Origin: Leucobacter sp. Psy1
GTDB lineage: Bacteria; Actinomycetota; Actinomycetes; Actinomycetales; Microbacteriaceae
Assembly: GCF_020096995.1 (NCBI RefSeq)
Contig: NZ_CP083692.1
Coordinates: 1,674,001-1,738,000 of the forward strand
Direction: 5' to 3'
DNA length: 64,000 nt
The position numbers were made by a program, and so were the translations under genes. This document shows positions 1 to 7,435 of this stretch, one piece after another (positions within the stretch are counted from its first letter, which is position 1; each line of letters opens with the position of its first letter). The notes under the pieces were generated by a model, which was not told the DNA's origin, did no database searches, and was given only the letters and a program-made list of their open reading frames with translations.

Positions 1-369
1 ACCCATGTGCTCGACACCGCCGGCGACGGCGAGGTCGTACTGGCCCGAGCCGATCGCGCTGCCCATGAAGGAAGCGACAGTCATTGCACCGGCGCACATG
101 CGGTCGAGCGCGAAGCCGGGCACCGACTGCGGCAGTCCGGCGAGCAGCGCTACCGTGCGGCCCAGGGTCAGCCCCTGGTCGCCTTGCTGAGTGGTCGCCG
201 CAATGCCGACATCGTCGATGCGCTCGACGGGGACCTCTGGGTTCCGCTCGAGCAGACCCTGCAGCGCCTTGACCGCGAGGTCATCGGCCCGTGTTCCCCA
301 GTACATGCCCTTCTCACCGGCGCGTCCGAACGGGGTACGCACCCCGTCCACGAACACGACGTCTCTCAT
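1..369 (-). CDS. fadA: Acetyl-CoA acyltransferase (thiolase), N-terminal part, runs off the window
   Basis: The first 123 codons of a thiolase lie on the minus strand from an ATG at 369. The protein begins MRDVVFVDGVRTPFGRAG and includes the active-site stretch DRMCAGAMTV, whose Cys is the acyl-accepting nucleophile of the family, followed by AGGVEHMG at the window edge. Thiolases cleave 3-ketoacyl-CoA in beta-oxidation or condense acetyl-CoA. The N-terminus resembles the FadA type of Actinobacteria. A GGAGG lies 13 nt before the ATG, a long spacing. The gene follows RNase D on the same strand with an 80 bp gap. The C-terminal catalytic His and second Cys are outside the window, so chain length and subtype cannot be judged. 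Confidence 0.9.
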   Translation of the reverse strand, partial: MRDVVFVDGVRTPFGRAGEKGMYWGTRADDLAVKALQGLLERNPEVPVERIDDVGIAATTQQGDQGLTLGRTVALLAGLPQSVPGFALDRMCAGAMTVASFMGSAIGSGQYDLAVAGGVEHMG

Positions 370-448
370 TGTGGCCACTATGCCTCCATCGGATCGGGTA
401 CCAATACGGAATCCATCTTAGGAAAGCGACAGCTGGGAGGGTCTCCAG

Positions 449-1636
449 TTATGCGATTCCTACAAAAGCTTCGGTGAGAATCGGGGCCGTGATCGAGCGC
501 TGCCACTCACGTGCACCGAGCTCTTCCAACCGCGCGTCCACTGCCTCCACCGTCAGCGGTTCCGGCGGCTGCCACGCGAGTCGCCTGAGCACCTCGGGCG
601 TGAGCAGGTTCTCGCGCGGAATGTTCCAGCGCTCGCACGCCGCGTCGAGGGCCTCGCGAGCAGCCTGGAGGCGCGCCGCAGCATCGGGATGCCGATTCGC
701 CCATGACCGGTGCTGGGGCAGTGTGCCCGGCTCGCGATATCGCAGCTCGGGCAGATCGGTGGTCGTCTTCCCCGCCATGATCGCCTGCCACCATCTCTCC
801 AGTTCGGATCGGCTCGTACGTCCGGAGAAGGATCGGAGCCCCGCCAATGCGCCGGGCGAGCGCGGCCCGGCGGCTGCGGCCGCGACGATCGAGGAGTCAG
901 GGAGCAGCCTGCCGGGAGCCACGTCGCGCTCGCGCGCGAGAGCGTCGCGCGCGAGCCACAGCTCCCTGGCCACCGCGAGATCCCGGGGCGAGCGCAGCTT
1001 GCTGAGGCCGGAGAGCCGACGCCAGGGCTGCTCCGCCGGCGGCTTCGGGGTGCGCACCAGGATGTCGGCGAACTCCTGCCTGACGAACTCGCTCTTCTCA
1101 GCGCCTTCCAGGTCAGCGGCGATCGCGTCGCGCAGGTCGGGAAGCAGTGCCACGTCGAGCGCTGCGTACTCCAGCCAGGACTCCGGGAGCGGTCTTCGAG
1201 ACCAATCGGCCGCTGAATGCGCCTTCGCCAGCGTGATGCCGAGCTTGGCCTCCACGAGCGCACCGAGCCCGACACGCTCGTACCCGAGGATGCGCGCGGC
1301 GAGCTCGGTGTCGAAGAGGTCGGGCGGGTGCAAACCGAGTTCGTCGAGGCAGGGGATGTCCTGCGTCGCGGCGTGCAGCACCCACTCGGCATCCGCGAGC
1401 GCGCGGGCGAGCGGAGCGAAGGATTCGATGCCGAGAGGATCGAACAGGAACGTTCCGGAGCCTCTCCGGAACACCTGCACGAGATACGCGTCGCCGCCGT
1501 AGCGGAACCCCGAGGCCCGCTCGGTGTCGATGCCGATGGGCCCCGCCCCCGAGGCAAGAGTCTCTGCGGCCGCGGCCAATGCGGTGTCGTCCTCGACCAT
1601 GGTCCACGTCAGTGCGAGATCGGTCTGGTCAACCAC
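449..1636 (-). CDS. rnd: Ribonuclease D (3'-5' exoribonuclease with HRDC domain)
   Basis: A DEDD-family exonuclease expected to trim the 3' ends of tRNA and other stable RNA. All three Exo motifs are visible: the D-x-E of GIDTERASGF, the Asp of LHAATQDIPCLDEL, and the Y-x3-D of YAALDVALLPDLRD. An HRDC-like helical region follows in the C-terminal half. I chose the GTG at 1636, giving 395 aa and an 8 bp overlap with the DUF3000 stop, because homologues keep several residues ahead of MVEDDTALAAA. An ATG at 1600 is the alternative. It is very probably translated from the DUF3000 message by coupling. It is normal in length and motifs. Confidence 0.92.
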   Translation of the reverse strand: MVDQTDLALTWTMVEDDTALAAAAETLASGAGPIGIDTERASGFRYGGDAYLVQVFRRGSGTFLFDPLGIESFAPLARALADAEWVLHAATQDIPCLDELGLHPPDLFDTELAARILGYERVGLGALVEAKLGITLAKAHSAADWSRRPLPESWLEYAALDVALLPDLRDAIAADLEGAEKSEFVRQEFADILVRTPKPPAEQPWRRLSGLSKLRSPRDLAVARELWLARDALARERDVAPGRLLPDSSIVAAAAAGPRSPGALAGLRSFSGRTSRSELERWWQAIMAGKTTTDLPELRYREPGTLPQHRSWANRHPDAAARLQAAREALDAACERWNIPRENLLTPEVLRRLAWQPPEPLTVEAVDARLEELGAREWQRSITAPILTEAFVGIA

Positions 1637-2261
1637 GTGAGCGCAGCCCCCGATCCGAACCGGGGCGCCGCGTCGCCGCGTGCGCCTGCAACGACGCCAC
1701 GCCCTCGTGATGCGGGAGCCCCGCGAGCAAGCACAGCAGTTCCGACCACGCCGCCGCATGGGCGTCGAACGTCGTGCCGAGCGGGGTCCACGATGCGCGG
1801 AGTTCCAGCTGGGCACCGTCGCCCTGAGACGCGAGCGTTCCGAAGCCGGAGGAGAGCGTCTTGGTCGCCGTTCCGGAAGCGGCGGTGTATTCGGCGTCTC
1901 GGGATTCCAGGGCGTCCACGAGCCATGACCATGCCACGTCGACAATGAACGGGTCGACGCCGAGCTCGATCTCCAGGGGAGCCTGGGCGTAGCAGACGAT
2001 CCGGAACTCGCCGCCCCACTCGGCGGCGGACTCCGGATCGTGCAGGAGCACCAGGCGGCCGGCACCATCGGGGGAGTCGACCGTGGCATTCTCAGCAGCG
2101 GCACCTGGCCTCACCCCTGCCGCGAACGCGACGGCGTGCGGAGCGATGTTGTCGGGAGCGGCGATCTCGCGAACGAGCAGTTCGCTCCGGTATCGCGCTC
2201 GACGCAGTTGCTCTGCAGCCTCCGCGAACGCTTCCGGAAGACCTCGGTCTGTCGCTATCAC
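1629..2261 (-). CDS. DUF3000 family protein
   Basis: A conserved actinobacterial protein of unknown function (DUF3000), about 210 aa, rich in Ala and Glu, without membrane segments or a signal peptide. The reading frame is open up to an ATG at 2300, but a TAGTGT box 7 nt before the GTG at 2261 suggests a leaderless start there, so that start is used. The gene is the first of a minus-strand unit with RNase D, whose start codon overlaps its stop. DUF3000 next to rnd is a recurrent actinobacterial arrangement, which hints at an RNA-related role, but no catalytic motif is visible and no function is claimed. Confidence 0.8.
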   Translation of the reverse strand: MIATDRGLPEAFAEAAEQLRRARYRSELLVREIAAPDNIAPHAVAFAAGVRPGAAAENATVDSPDGAGRLVLLHDPESAAEWGGEFRIVCYAQAPLEIELGVDPFIVDVAWSWLVDALESRDAEYTAASGTATKTLSSGFGTLASQGDGAQLELRASWTPLGTTFDAHAAAWSELLCLLAGLPHHEGVASLQAHAATRRPGSDRGLRSRG

Positions 2262-2274
2262 ACTCGGAACACTA
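2262..2274 (-). promoter_or_regulatory. Leaderless promoter -10 of DUF3000 gene
   Basis: TAGTGT (2274-2269 on the minus strand) is followed after 7 nt by GTG. That spacing would place the transcription start on the start codon. It faces the zapE promoter about 80 bp away. Confidence 0.45.
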
Positions 2275-2353
2275 GAGTTCCCTGAGAGTCCCATGAGCAT
2301 GCCACGCCGGGAAGCGGCGATCCGGGCGTGCTCCGCGCCCGCGCCCGAGCGGT

Positions 2354-2366
2354 TAAGCTTGCTCCG
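2354..2366 (+). promoter_or_regulatory. Leaderless promoter -10 of zapE
   Basis: TAAGCT at 2354-2359 lies 7 nt before the ATG at 2367. No Shine-Dalgarno sequence lies between them. This fits a leaderless mRNA. Confidence 0.5.
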
Positions 2367-3428
2367 ATGGCTTCAGACGCTCAGCACAGCTCCGCACGAC
2401 TCGTCCAGCGATCCCCTCGGATCTCGGGTCCAGAACTCGTGGCGACCCTCGTGCCCCCTCCGCAGTTCGACCGCGCGACGTTCGACTCCTACCGTCCCGA
2501 TCCAGACCACCCTTCGCAGGAGGAGGCCAGGGATACCCTGCGCGCCTTCGCGGGGCCGGCGGCCCCCGTCTCGCGGGGCGGTTTCCTCGGGTTCGGCAAG
2601 AAGAAGGCGGAGGCGCGTCAGGGAAGCCCCACCCGTCCAGGTGTGTACCTCGACGGCGGCTTCGGCGTGGGGAAGACGCACCTGCTGGCTGCGACCTGGC
2701 ACGCTACCGCCGGGCGAAAGTACTTCGGCACCTTCATCGAGTACACAGCGCTCGTGGGAGCGCTCGGGTACACGGGGGCGCTCGGAGTGCTTCAGGGGGC
2801 GAAACTCATCTGCATCGACGAGTTCGAACTCGATGATCCGGGCGACACCATGCTGATGACTCGGATGATCGGCGATCTCACCTCAACTGGCTCCCGGATC
2901 GTTGCGACCTCGAACACGCCGCCTAACGCGCTCGGGGAGGGGCGGTTCGCAGCATCGGACTTCATGCGCGAGATCCAAGCGATGAGCGACCGATTCGTCA
3001 CCATCAGGATCGATGGCTCCGACTACCGTCAACGCGAGCTCGACGGCGACGCCGTGGTGCTCAGCGACGATGCGTACCAGTTCGCGCTCGCCGATGCCTC
3101 AGCGGCCGGCGAGCGTATGACGGACGACGACTTCAGCGAGCTGATCGCCCACCTCGCAACCGTCCATCCGTCGAGCTATGCAGGGCTGTTGGACGGCGTG
3201 CAGGCGATCGGCCTCCGCGGCGTCCACGAACTCACCGACCAGTCGGCGGCGCTCCGCTTCGTCGCGTTCGTCGATCGTGTCTACGACGCGCAGATCCCGA
3301 TCGCGGCGACCGGCATTCCGCTGACCACCGTCTTCGGCGGCGGCATGCTCGACGGGGGGTACCGGAAGAAATACCTCCGCTGCATGTCGCGCCTCAACGC
3401 GCTCACGGCCGAGCAGGTGGCCACCTAA
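2367..3428 (+). CDS. zapE: AFG1/ZapE family P-loop ATPase
   Basis: A 353-residue AFG1-type AAA ATPase. The Walker A motif GGFGVGKTH is at about residues 97-105 and Walker B is in LICIDEFELDD. The arginine-rich stretch ATSNTPPNALGEGRF is typical of the family. In Escherichia coli the homologue ZapE acts at the division site; mitochondrial AFG1 assists turnover of respiratory proteins. The actinobacterial role is not established. The ATG at 2367 is chosen over the open frame extending to 2328 because of the adjacent -10 box. It converges with pdxY, leaving only 18 bp between the stops. Confidence 0.88.
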   Translation: MASDAQHSSARLVQRSPRISGPELVATLVPPPQFDRATFDSYRPDPDHPSQEEARDTLRAFAGPAAPVSRGGFLGFGKKKAEARQGSPTRPGVYLDGGFGVGKTHLLAATWHATAGRKYFGTFIEYTALVGALGYTGALGVLQGAKLICIDEFELDDPGDTMLMTRMIGDLTSTGSRIVATSNTPPNALGEGRFAASDFMREIQAMSDRFVTIRIDGSDYRQRELDGDAVVLSDDAYQFALADASAAGERMTDDDFSELIAHLATVHPSSYAGLLDGVQAIGLRGVHELTDQSAALRFVAFVDRVYDAQIPIAATGIPLTTVFGGGMLDGGYRKKYLRCMSRLNALTAEQVAT

Positions 3429-3446
3429 CCGCCACCTCGCTCTCCG

Positions 3447-4298
3447 TTACTGAACGCGACGGACGTCGAACTGCATCGCCGGGTGCGCGTAGTGTTCCTG
3501 AGCCTCGACCAGCTGGAGCTCTCGCGCTCCCGACTGCAGCGTGGTCTCGAGCAAACCGTACACGCTCGAGGTCGTGCGTGCGAGCGCGTCGGCGACATCT
3601 CCCGTCCGACGGAAGTGTGCGGCGAACAGCGCCGCGGTCACGTCGCCTGAGCCGTTCGCCTTGAACGGAAGGTGGGGGGTCTGCACGATCCACGCCTCAC
3701 TTCCGGTAACCGCCAGCATCTCGATGGTCCCTTCCGGTCGGTCGGGACGCTCGACGCTCGTCACGAGTACCGTGCTCGGTCCGAGATCGCGCACGAGCTC
3801 GACCGACGCGAGCACGTCGTCGAGCGTCTCAGGCGCGGTCCCCGTGAGGAAGCCGAGCTCGAACTGGTTCGGCGTGATGACGTCGGCTTTCGGGACGACC
3901 CGATCCCTGATGAGATCCTGCACCTCCGGCGCGACGAAGCAGCCCGAAGTCGCGTTGCCGAGGACCGGATCGCAGCTGTAGAGCGCATCGGGACTGTTGC
4001 GTTTCACCCGCTCGACGGCGTCGAGGATCGCGTCGCCGATGTCATCGCCACCCTGGTAACCGGAGATGACGGCGTCCACGCCCTCGAGCCCTCCGCGCTC
4101 CTCGATGCCTGAGACGATATCGCGCACATCGTCACCCGTGAGCATGGGCCCTTTCCACGAGCCGTAGCCCGTGTGATTGGAGAAACAGACGGTGTAGACG
4201 GGCATGACCTCGACACCGATGCGCTGCAGCGGGAAGACCGCGGCGGAGTTACCGACATGACCGTACGCGACCGATGACTGGATGGAGAGGATCTTCAT
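3447..4298 (-). CDS. pdxY: Pyridoxal kinase
   Basis: An ATP-dependent ribokinase-fold enzyme that phosphorylates pyridoxal to pyridoxal 5'-phosphate in B6 salvage. It is 283 aa, normal for PdxY/PdxK. Visible motifs are GYQG (80-83), CDPVLG (109-114), the TPNQFE strand (142-147) and the anion-hole and catalytic GSGD (216-219, Asp219 as base). The AGAGGA ribosome-binding site 8 nt before the ATG supports the start. It lies 67 bp downstream of the choline oxidase gene on the same strand, separated by a strong inverted repeat, so it may be an independent unit. PdxY and PdxK cannot be separated with certainty by reading alone. Confidence 0.92.
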   Translation of the reverse strand: MKILSIQSSVAYGHVGNSAAVFPLQRIGVEVMPVYTVCFSNHTGYGSWKGPMLTGDDVRDIVSGIEERGGLEGVDAVISGYQGGDDIGDAILDAVERVKRNSPDALYSCDPVLGNATSGCFVAPEVQDLIRDRVVPKADVITPNQFELGFLTGTAPETLDDVLASVELVRDLGPSTVLVTSVERPDRPEGTIEMLAVTGSEAWIVQTPHLPFKANGSGDVTAALFAAHFRRTGDVADALARTTSSVYGLLETTLQSGARELQLVEAQEHYAHPAMQFDVRRVQ

Positions 4299-4321
4299 GC
4301 ACCGATCCTCTCACCGGTCCA

Positions 4322-4362
4322 GAGCGTGGTCCACTCGCGCTCGTTCGGAGTGGACCACGCTC
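4322..4362 (-). terminator. Perfect 15 bp inverted repeat downstream of choline oxidase
   Basis: Arms 4322-4336 and 4348-4362 are perfectly complementary around an 11 nt loop, and the repeat begins 3 bp after the choline oxidase stop. No T-run follows on the minus strand. It is probably the terminator of the betaine operon; a regulatory operator upstream of pdxY is possible. Confidence 0.6.
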
Positions 4363-4365
4363 GAA

Positions 4366-5928
4366 TCAATTCCCCTTGCGGATGAGGTCGGCGCACTTCT
4401 CGCCGATCATCATCACCGTGATGTTCGGATTCACCGTCACGATCTCCGGCATGACCGAGGCGTCAGCGACCCGGAGGCCCGTGACCCCCTTCACGCGCAG
4501 CTGCGGATCGAGCGGCGCCTCGGGGTCACCTGCGGCGCCCATGCGCACCGTGCCCACCGGGTGGTAGACGGTGTTGTGGGTCGTCCGCACGTACTCGGCC
4601 AGCTGCTCATCGGTCTGTGCGTCGGCGCCGGGCGCGAGCTCGGTGCCCGCCCACTCCGACATCGCGGGCTGAGCCATGATCTCTCTCGCCGTTCGGATGC
4701 CGGCGATCATGACCCGCATGTCGTGCCCGTCAGGGTCCGTGAAGTAGCGCGGATCGACGCGCGGCTTATCGCGGAAGTCTCGGGAGCGCAGCCGTACGGT
4801 GCCCTTCGAGCGGGCGTGCGTCACGTTCGGCGTCAGGCAGATCATCTCGTCCGCCGTCGGATAACCCGCACGGTACGTGTGCATATCGAAGGGCACGGAG
4901 CCGTAGTGCATCATGAGGTCGGGCCGGTCGAGTCCCTCTTCCGTGTTCGCGAAGATCCCGATCTCCCACCACTGCGTCGACTCGCGCACCATCCGCTGCT
5001 TCGACTCCCACTGGACGACGCCCTCGGGGTGGTCCTGCAGGTTCGAGCCGACACCGGGGGCGTCGACGCGCACGTCGATTCCGTGTTCCTCGAGATGCTC
5101 GCGCGGGCCGATACCCGAGAGCATGAGCAGCTGCGGCGTATTGATGGCGCCGGCCGAGAGGATCACCTCGCGATTCGCCGCGATCCGCGAAGCCCGGCCG
5201 AACGCGTTGTCGACCACGTGCACTCCGGTGCAGGCACCTGAGTCGTCGAACTCGAGCTCGCGCACCCACGCATCGGTGATGATGGTGAGATTCTTCCGAT
5301 CAGCAATCGGATGCAGGTACGAGACCGAAGACGAGGAGCGGGTGCCGTCGTCCTTCCGGTTCACCTGGAAGAAGTTCGCGCCGCGGACGACCGTCTGCCC
5401 GGTGTTGAACTGCGTCCGGGGGATCCCAGCCTCCTCGCACGCCTCGAGCAGCGCGACCCCACAGGGGTCGGCGGGAGGAACGTTCATCAACCGCACCGGG
5501 CCCTCGTGACCGTGCAGCGGCCCGTCGTCATCGTTGTTCTCGAGCCGGGTGTAGAGCGGGAAGGTGCGCTCCGACTCCCATCCCTCTGCGCCATACTTCT
5601 CCGCCCATTCGTCGAGGTCCTCCGCGGGGGCCCAGAAGGCGATGCAGGAGTTGTGGGAGGAGCAGCCACCGAGCACCTTGGCGCGCGCGTGACGCATGAA
5701 CGAGTTCCCGTTCTCCTGCGGCTCGATGGGGTAGTCCCAGTCGAAGCCAGATTCGAGCAGCTCCATCCAGCGGTCGAGCTGCAGCACCACGTTGTGGTCG
5801 GCGTCGTTCGGACCCGCCTCGAGCAGGCCGACCGAGACCTCTGGATCCTCGCTGAGTCGTGCGGCCACGGCGGCGCCTGCCGAGCCGCCTCCGACAATGA
5901 CGTAGTCAAACGTATGCGCGGTGTTCAC
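4366..5928 (-). CDS. codA: Choline oxidase (GMC flavoprotein)
   Basis: Oxidises choline to betaine aldehyde and on to glycine betaine, producing hydrogen peroxide. The 520-residue protein has the FAD-binding GGGSAG at 13-18. It carries GGCSSHNSCIAFW, in which His92 corresponds to the covalent FAD-linking His99 of Arthrobacter globiformis choline oxidase, and LDRWMELLES, which is diagnostic of that enzyme. Expected active-site residues are present: Glu302, His341, His456 in YHPVGTVRMG and Asn502 in NPNITVMM. This is much closer to CodA than to BetA dehydrogenase. The GTG start at 5928 follows AAGGAG at a 9 nt spacing. It is the last gene of the transporter, aldehyde dehydrogenase, oxidase cluster, 22 bp after betB. 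Confidence 0.9.
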   Translation of the reverse strand: MNTAHTFDYVIVGGGSAGAAVAARLSEDPEVSVGLLEAGPNDADHNVVLQLDRWMELLESGFDWDYPIEPQENGNSFMRHARAKVLGGCSSHNSCIAFWAPAEDLDEWAEKYGAEGWESERTFPLYTRLENNDDDGPLHGHEGPVRLMNVPPADPCGVALLEACEEAGIPRTQFNTGQTVVRGANFFQVNRKDDGTRSSSSVSYLHPIADRKNLTIITDAWVRELEFDDSGACTGVHVVDNAFGRASRIAANREVILSAGAINTPQLLMLSGIGPREHLEEHGIDVRVDAPGVGSNLQDHPEGVVQWESKQRMVRESTQWWEIGIFANTEEGLDRPDLMMHYGSVPFDMHTYRAGYPTADEMICLTPNVTHARSKGTVRLRSRDFRDKPRVDPRYFTDPDGHDMRVMIAGIRTAREIMAQPAMSEWAGTELAPGADAQTDEQLAEYVRTTHNTVYHPVGTVRMGAAGDPEAPLDPQLRVKGVTGLRVADASVMPEIVTVNPNITVMMIGEKCADLIRKGN

Positions 5929-5950
5929 GATGCTTCGCTCCTTCGGTGAG

Positions 5951-7429
5951 TCAGTTCGTGTGCTCGGGGAACCAGCCCGAGACAGCGGGGGAGAGGTTCT
6001 GGTAGATGTGCTTCGGCTCCTGGTACTCGGCGAGTCCGGTCGGTCCGAGCTCGCGCCCAAACCCCGACTGGCCGAATCCGCCCCACTCGGCCTGAGGCAG
6101 GTAGGGGTGGAAGTCGTTGATCCAAATCGTCCCGTGCCTCAGGCGCCTGGCGATGCGCTGCACCCGACCGGCGTCCTGCGACCAGACAGCGCCCGCCAGA
6201 CCGTAGATGGTGTCGTTGGCGGTGGCCACCGCCTCATCCTCCGTCGTGAAGGTCTCCACCGTCACCACGGGTCCGAACGCCTCATCGGTGACGACTGACA
6301 TGCCCCGCTCGACACGATCGAGCACGGTCGGCAGATAGTAGACGCCGGATTCGAGGTCGCCCTCGCCCCATTTGCCACCGCACCGCAGACGCGCGCCCTC
6401 GGCGATGCCGGCCTCGACATACGCGGTGACCTTGTCTCGATGGGCGGCAGAGATCAGGGGGCCGGTCTCCGCGTCCTCGTCGAACGGTCCGCCGAGCCGG
6501 ATCGCCTCAGCGCGACGCACCAGGGCGTCGGTGAATCGCTCGGCGATGGACTCTTCGACGATGAGGCGCGCACCTGCCGAGCAGACCTGGCCGGAGTGGA
6601 CGAACGCCGCATTGAGCGCGTTGTCGACCGCTGCGTCGAAGTCAGCGTCGGCGAACACGACGTTGGGGTTCTTGCCACCGAGTTCCAGCGCCACCTTCTT
6701 GACCGTCGCCGCGGCGTTCGCCGCGATGATGCGGCCAGTGACGAGGCCACCGGTGAAGGACACCATGTCGACATCCGGGTCCGTCGACAGCGGCGTCCCG
6801 CAATCGGCGCCAGCACCCAGGACGAGGTTCGCAACTCCGGCGGGAAGACCGAGGTCATCGAGCAGACGCATCGTGAGGATCGCCGTGTGGGGCGTCAGCT
6901 CCGCCGGCTTGAGCACGAAGCTGTTACCGGCGGCGAGTGCCGGAGCGATCTTCCATGCCGCCTGCAGCAGCGGGTAATTCCATGGAGTGATCAGCGTGCA
7001 GACGCCCACGGGCTCGTAGACGATCTGCGAGACCACGTTCGGGTCATTCGCATCGACCATGCGGCCTGCGTCCTGCCCGGCGAGCTTGCCGAAGTAGTCG
7101 AAGCAGGCGGCGATGTCGTCCATGTCGATGCGGGACTCGACGATGCGCTTCCCGGTGTCGAGCGACTCAGCTCTGGCGAACTCCTCCTTCCGGTCGCGCA
7201 GTCCGGCGGCGACGCGGAGGAGGAAGTCGCCGCGCTGGGGTGCGGGTACCTCCGACCATACGCCGGAGTCGAAGGAGCGGCGAGCCGCCTGGATCGCCGC
7301 GACCGAGTCGCGGTCGTCGGCCTCGTCGACCGTGGCGACGAACGCGCCATCGGCTGGGCAGTGGATGTCGCGAGTGCCTCCGCCGATGGCCGAGGTCCAC
7401 TTGCCATCGATAAACAGGGTGTCTGGCAT
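5951..7429 (-). CDS. betB: Betaine-aldehyde dehydrogenase family protein
   Basis: An NAD(P)-dependent aldehyde dehydrogenase of 492 aa that should convert betaine aldehyde to glycine betaine. Motifs are TPWNYPLLQAAWKIAPALAAG (cofactor pocket Asn), the catalytic general base Glu in VALELGGKNP, the nucleophile Cys in HSGQVCSAGARL, and SFTGGLVTGR. The ATG at 7429 has AAGGAG 9 nt upstream, inside the 3' end of the transporter gene, and the two genes are 6 bp apart. Between a choline importer and choline oxidase the substrate assignment is well supported. Because the oxidase can do both steps, this enzyme may serve to clear released betaine aldehyde. Confidence 0.9.
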   Translation of the reverse strand: MPDTLFIDGKWTSAIGGGTRDIHCPADGAFVATVDEADDRDSVAAIQAARRSFDSGVWSEVPAPQRGDFLLRVAAGLRDRKEEFARAESLDTGKRIVESRIDMDDIAACFDYFGKLAGQDAGRMVDANDPNVVSQIVYEPVGVCTLITPWNYPLLQAAWKIAPALAAGNSFVLKPAELTPHTAILTMRLLDDLGLPAGVANLVLGAGADCGTPLSTDPDVDMVSFTGGLVTGRIIAANAAATVKKVALELGGKNPNVVFADADFDAAVDNALNAAFVHSGQVCSAGARLIVEESIAERFTDALVRRAEAIRLGGPFDEDAETGPLISAAHRDKVTAYVEAGIAEGARLRCGGKWGEGDLESGVYYLPTVLDRVERGMSVVTDEAFGPVVTVETFTTEDEAVATANDTIYGLAGAVWSQDAGRVQRIARRLRHGTIWINDFHPYLPQAEWGGFGQSGFGRELGPTGLAEYQEPKHIYQNLSPAVSGWFPEHTN

Positions 7430-7435
7430 GTCCGT

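Noticed and set aside
291-1502. A long plus-strand open frame of about 400 codons opposite RNase D
   Set aside because: It is arginine/serine-rich with no recognisable motif and lies opposite a gene with all RNase D motifs. Such frames are common by-products of high GC.
3415-3426. 12 bp palindrome AGGTGGCCACCT at the end of zapE
   Set aside because: It has no loop, so it cannot form a usual terminator hairpin, and it lies inside codons of zapE.
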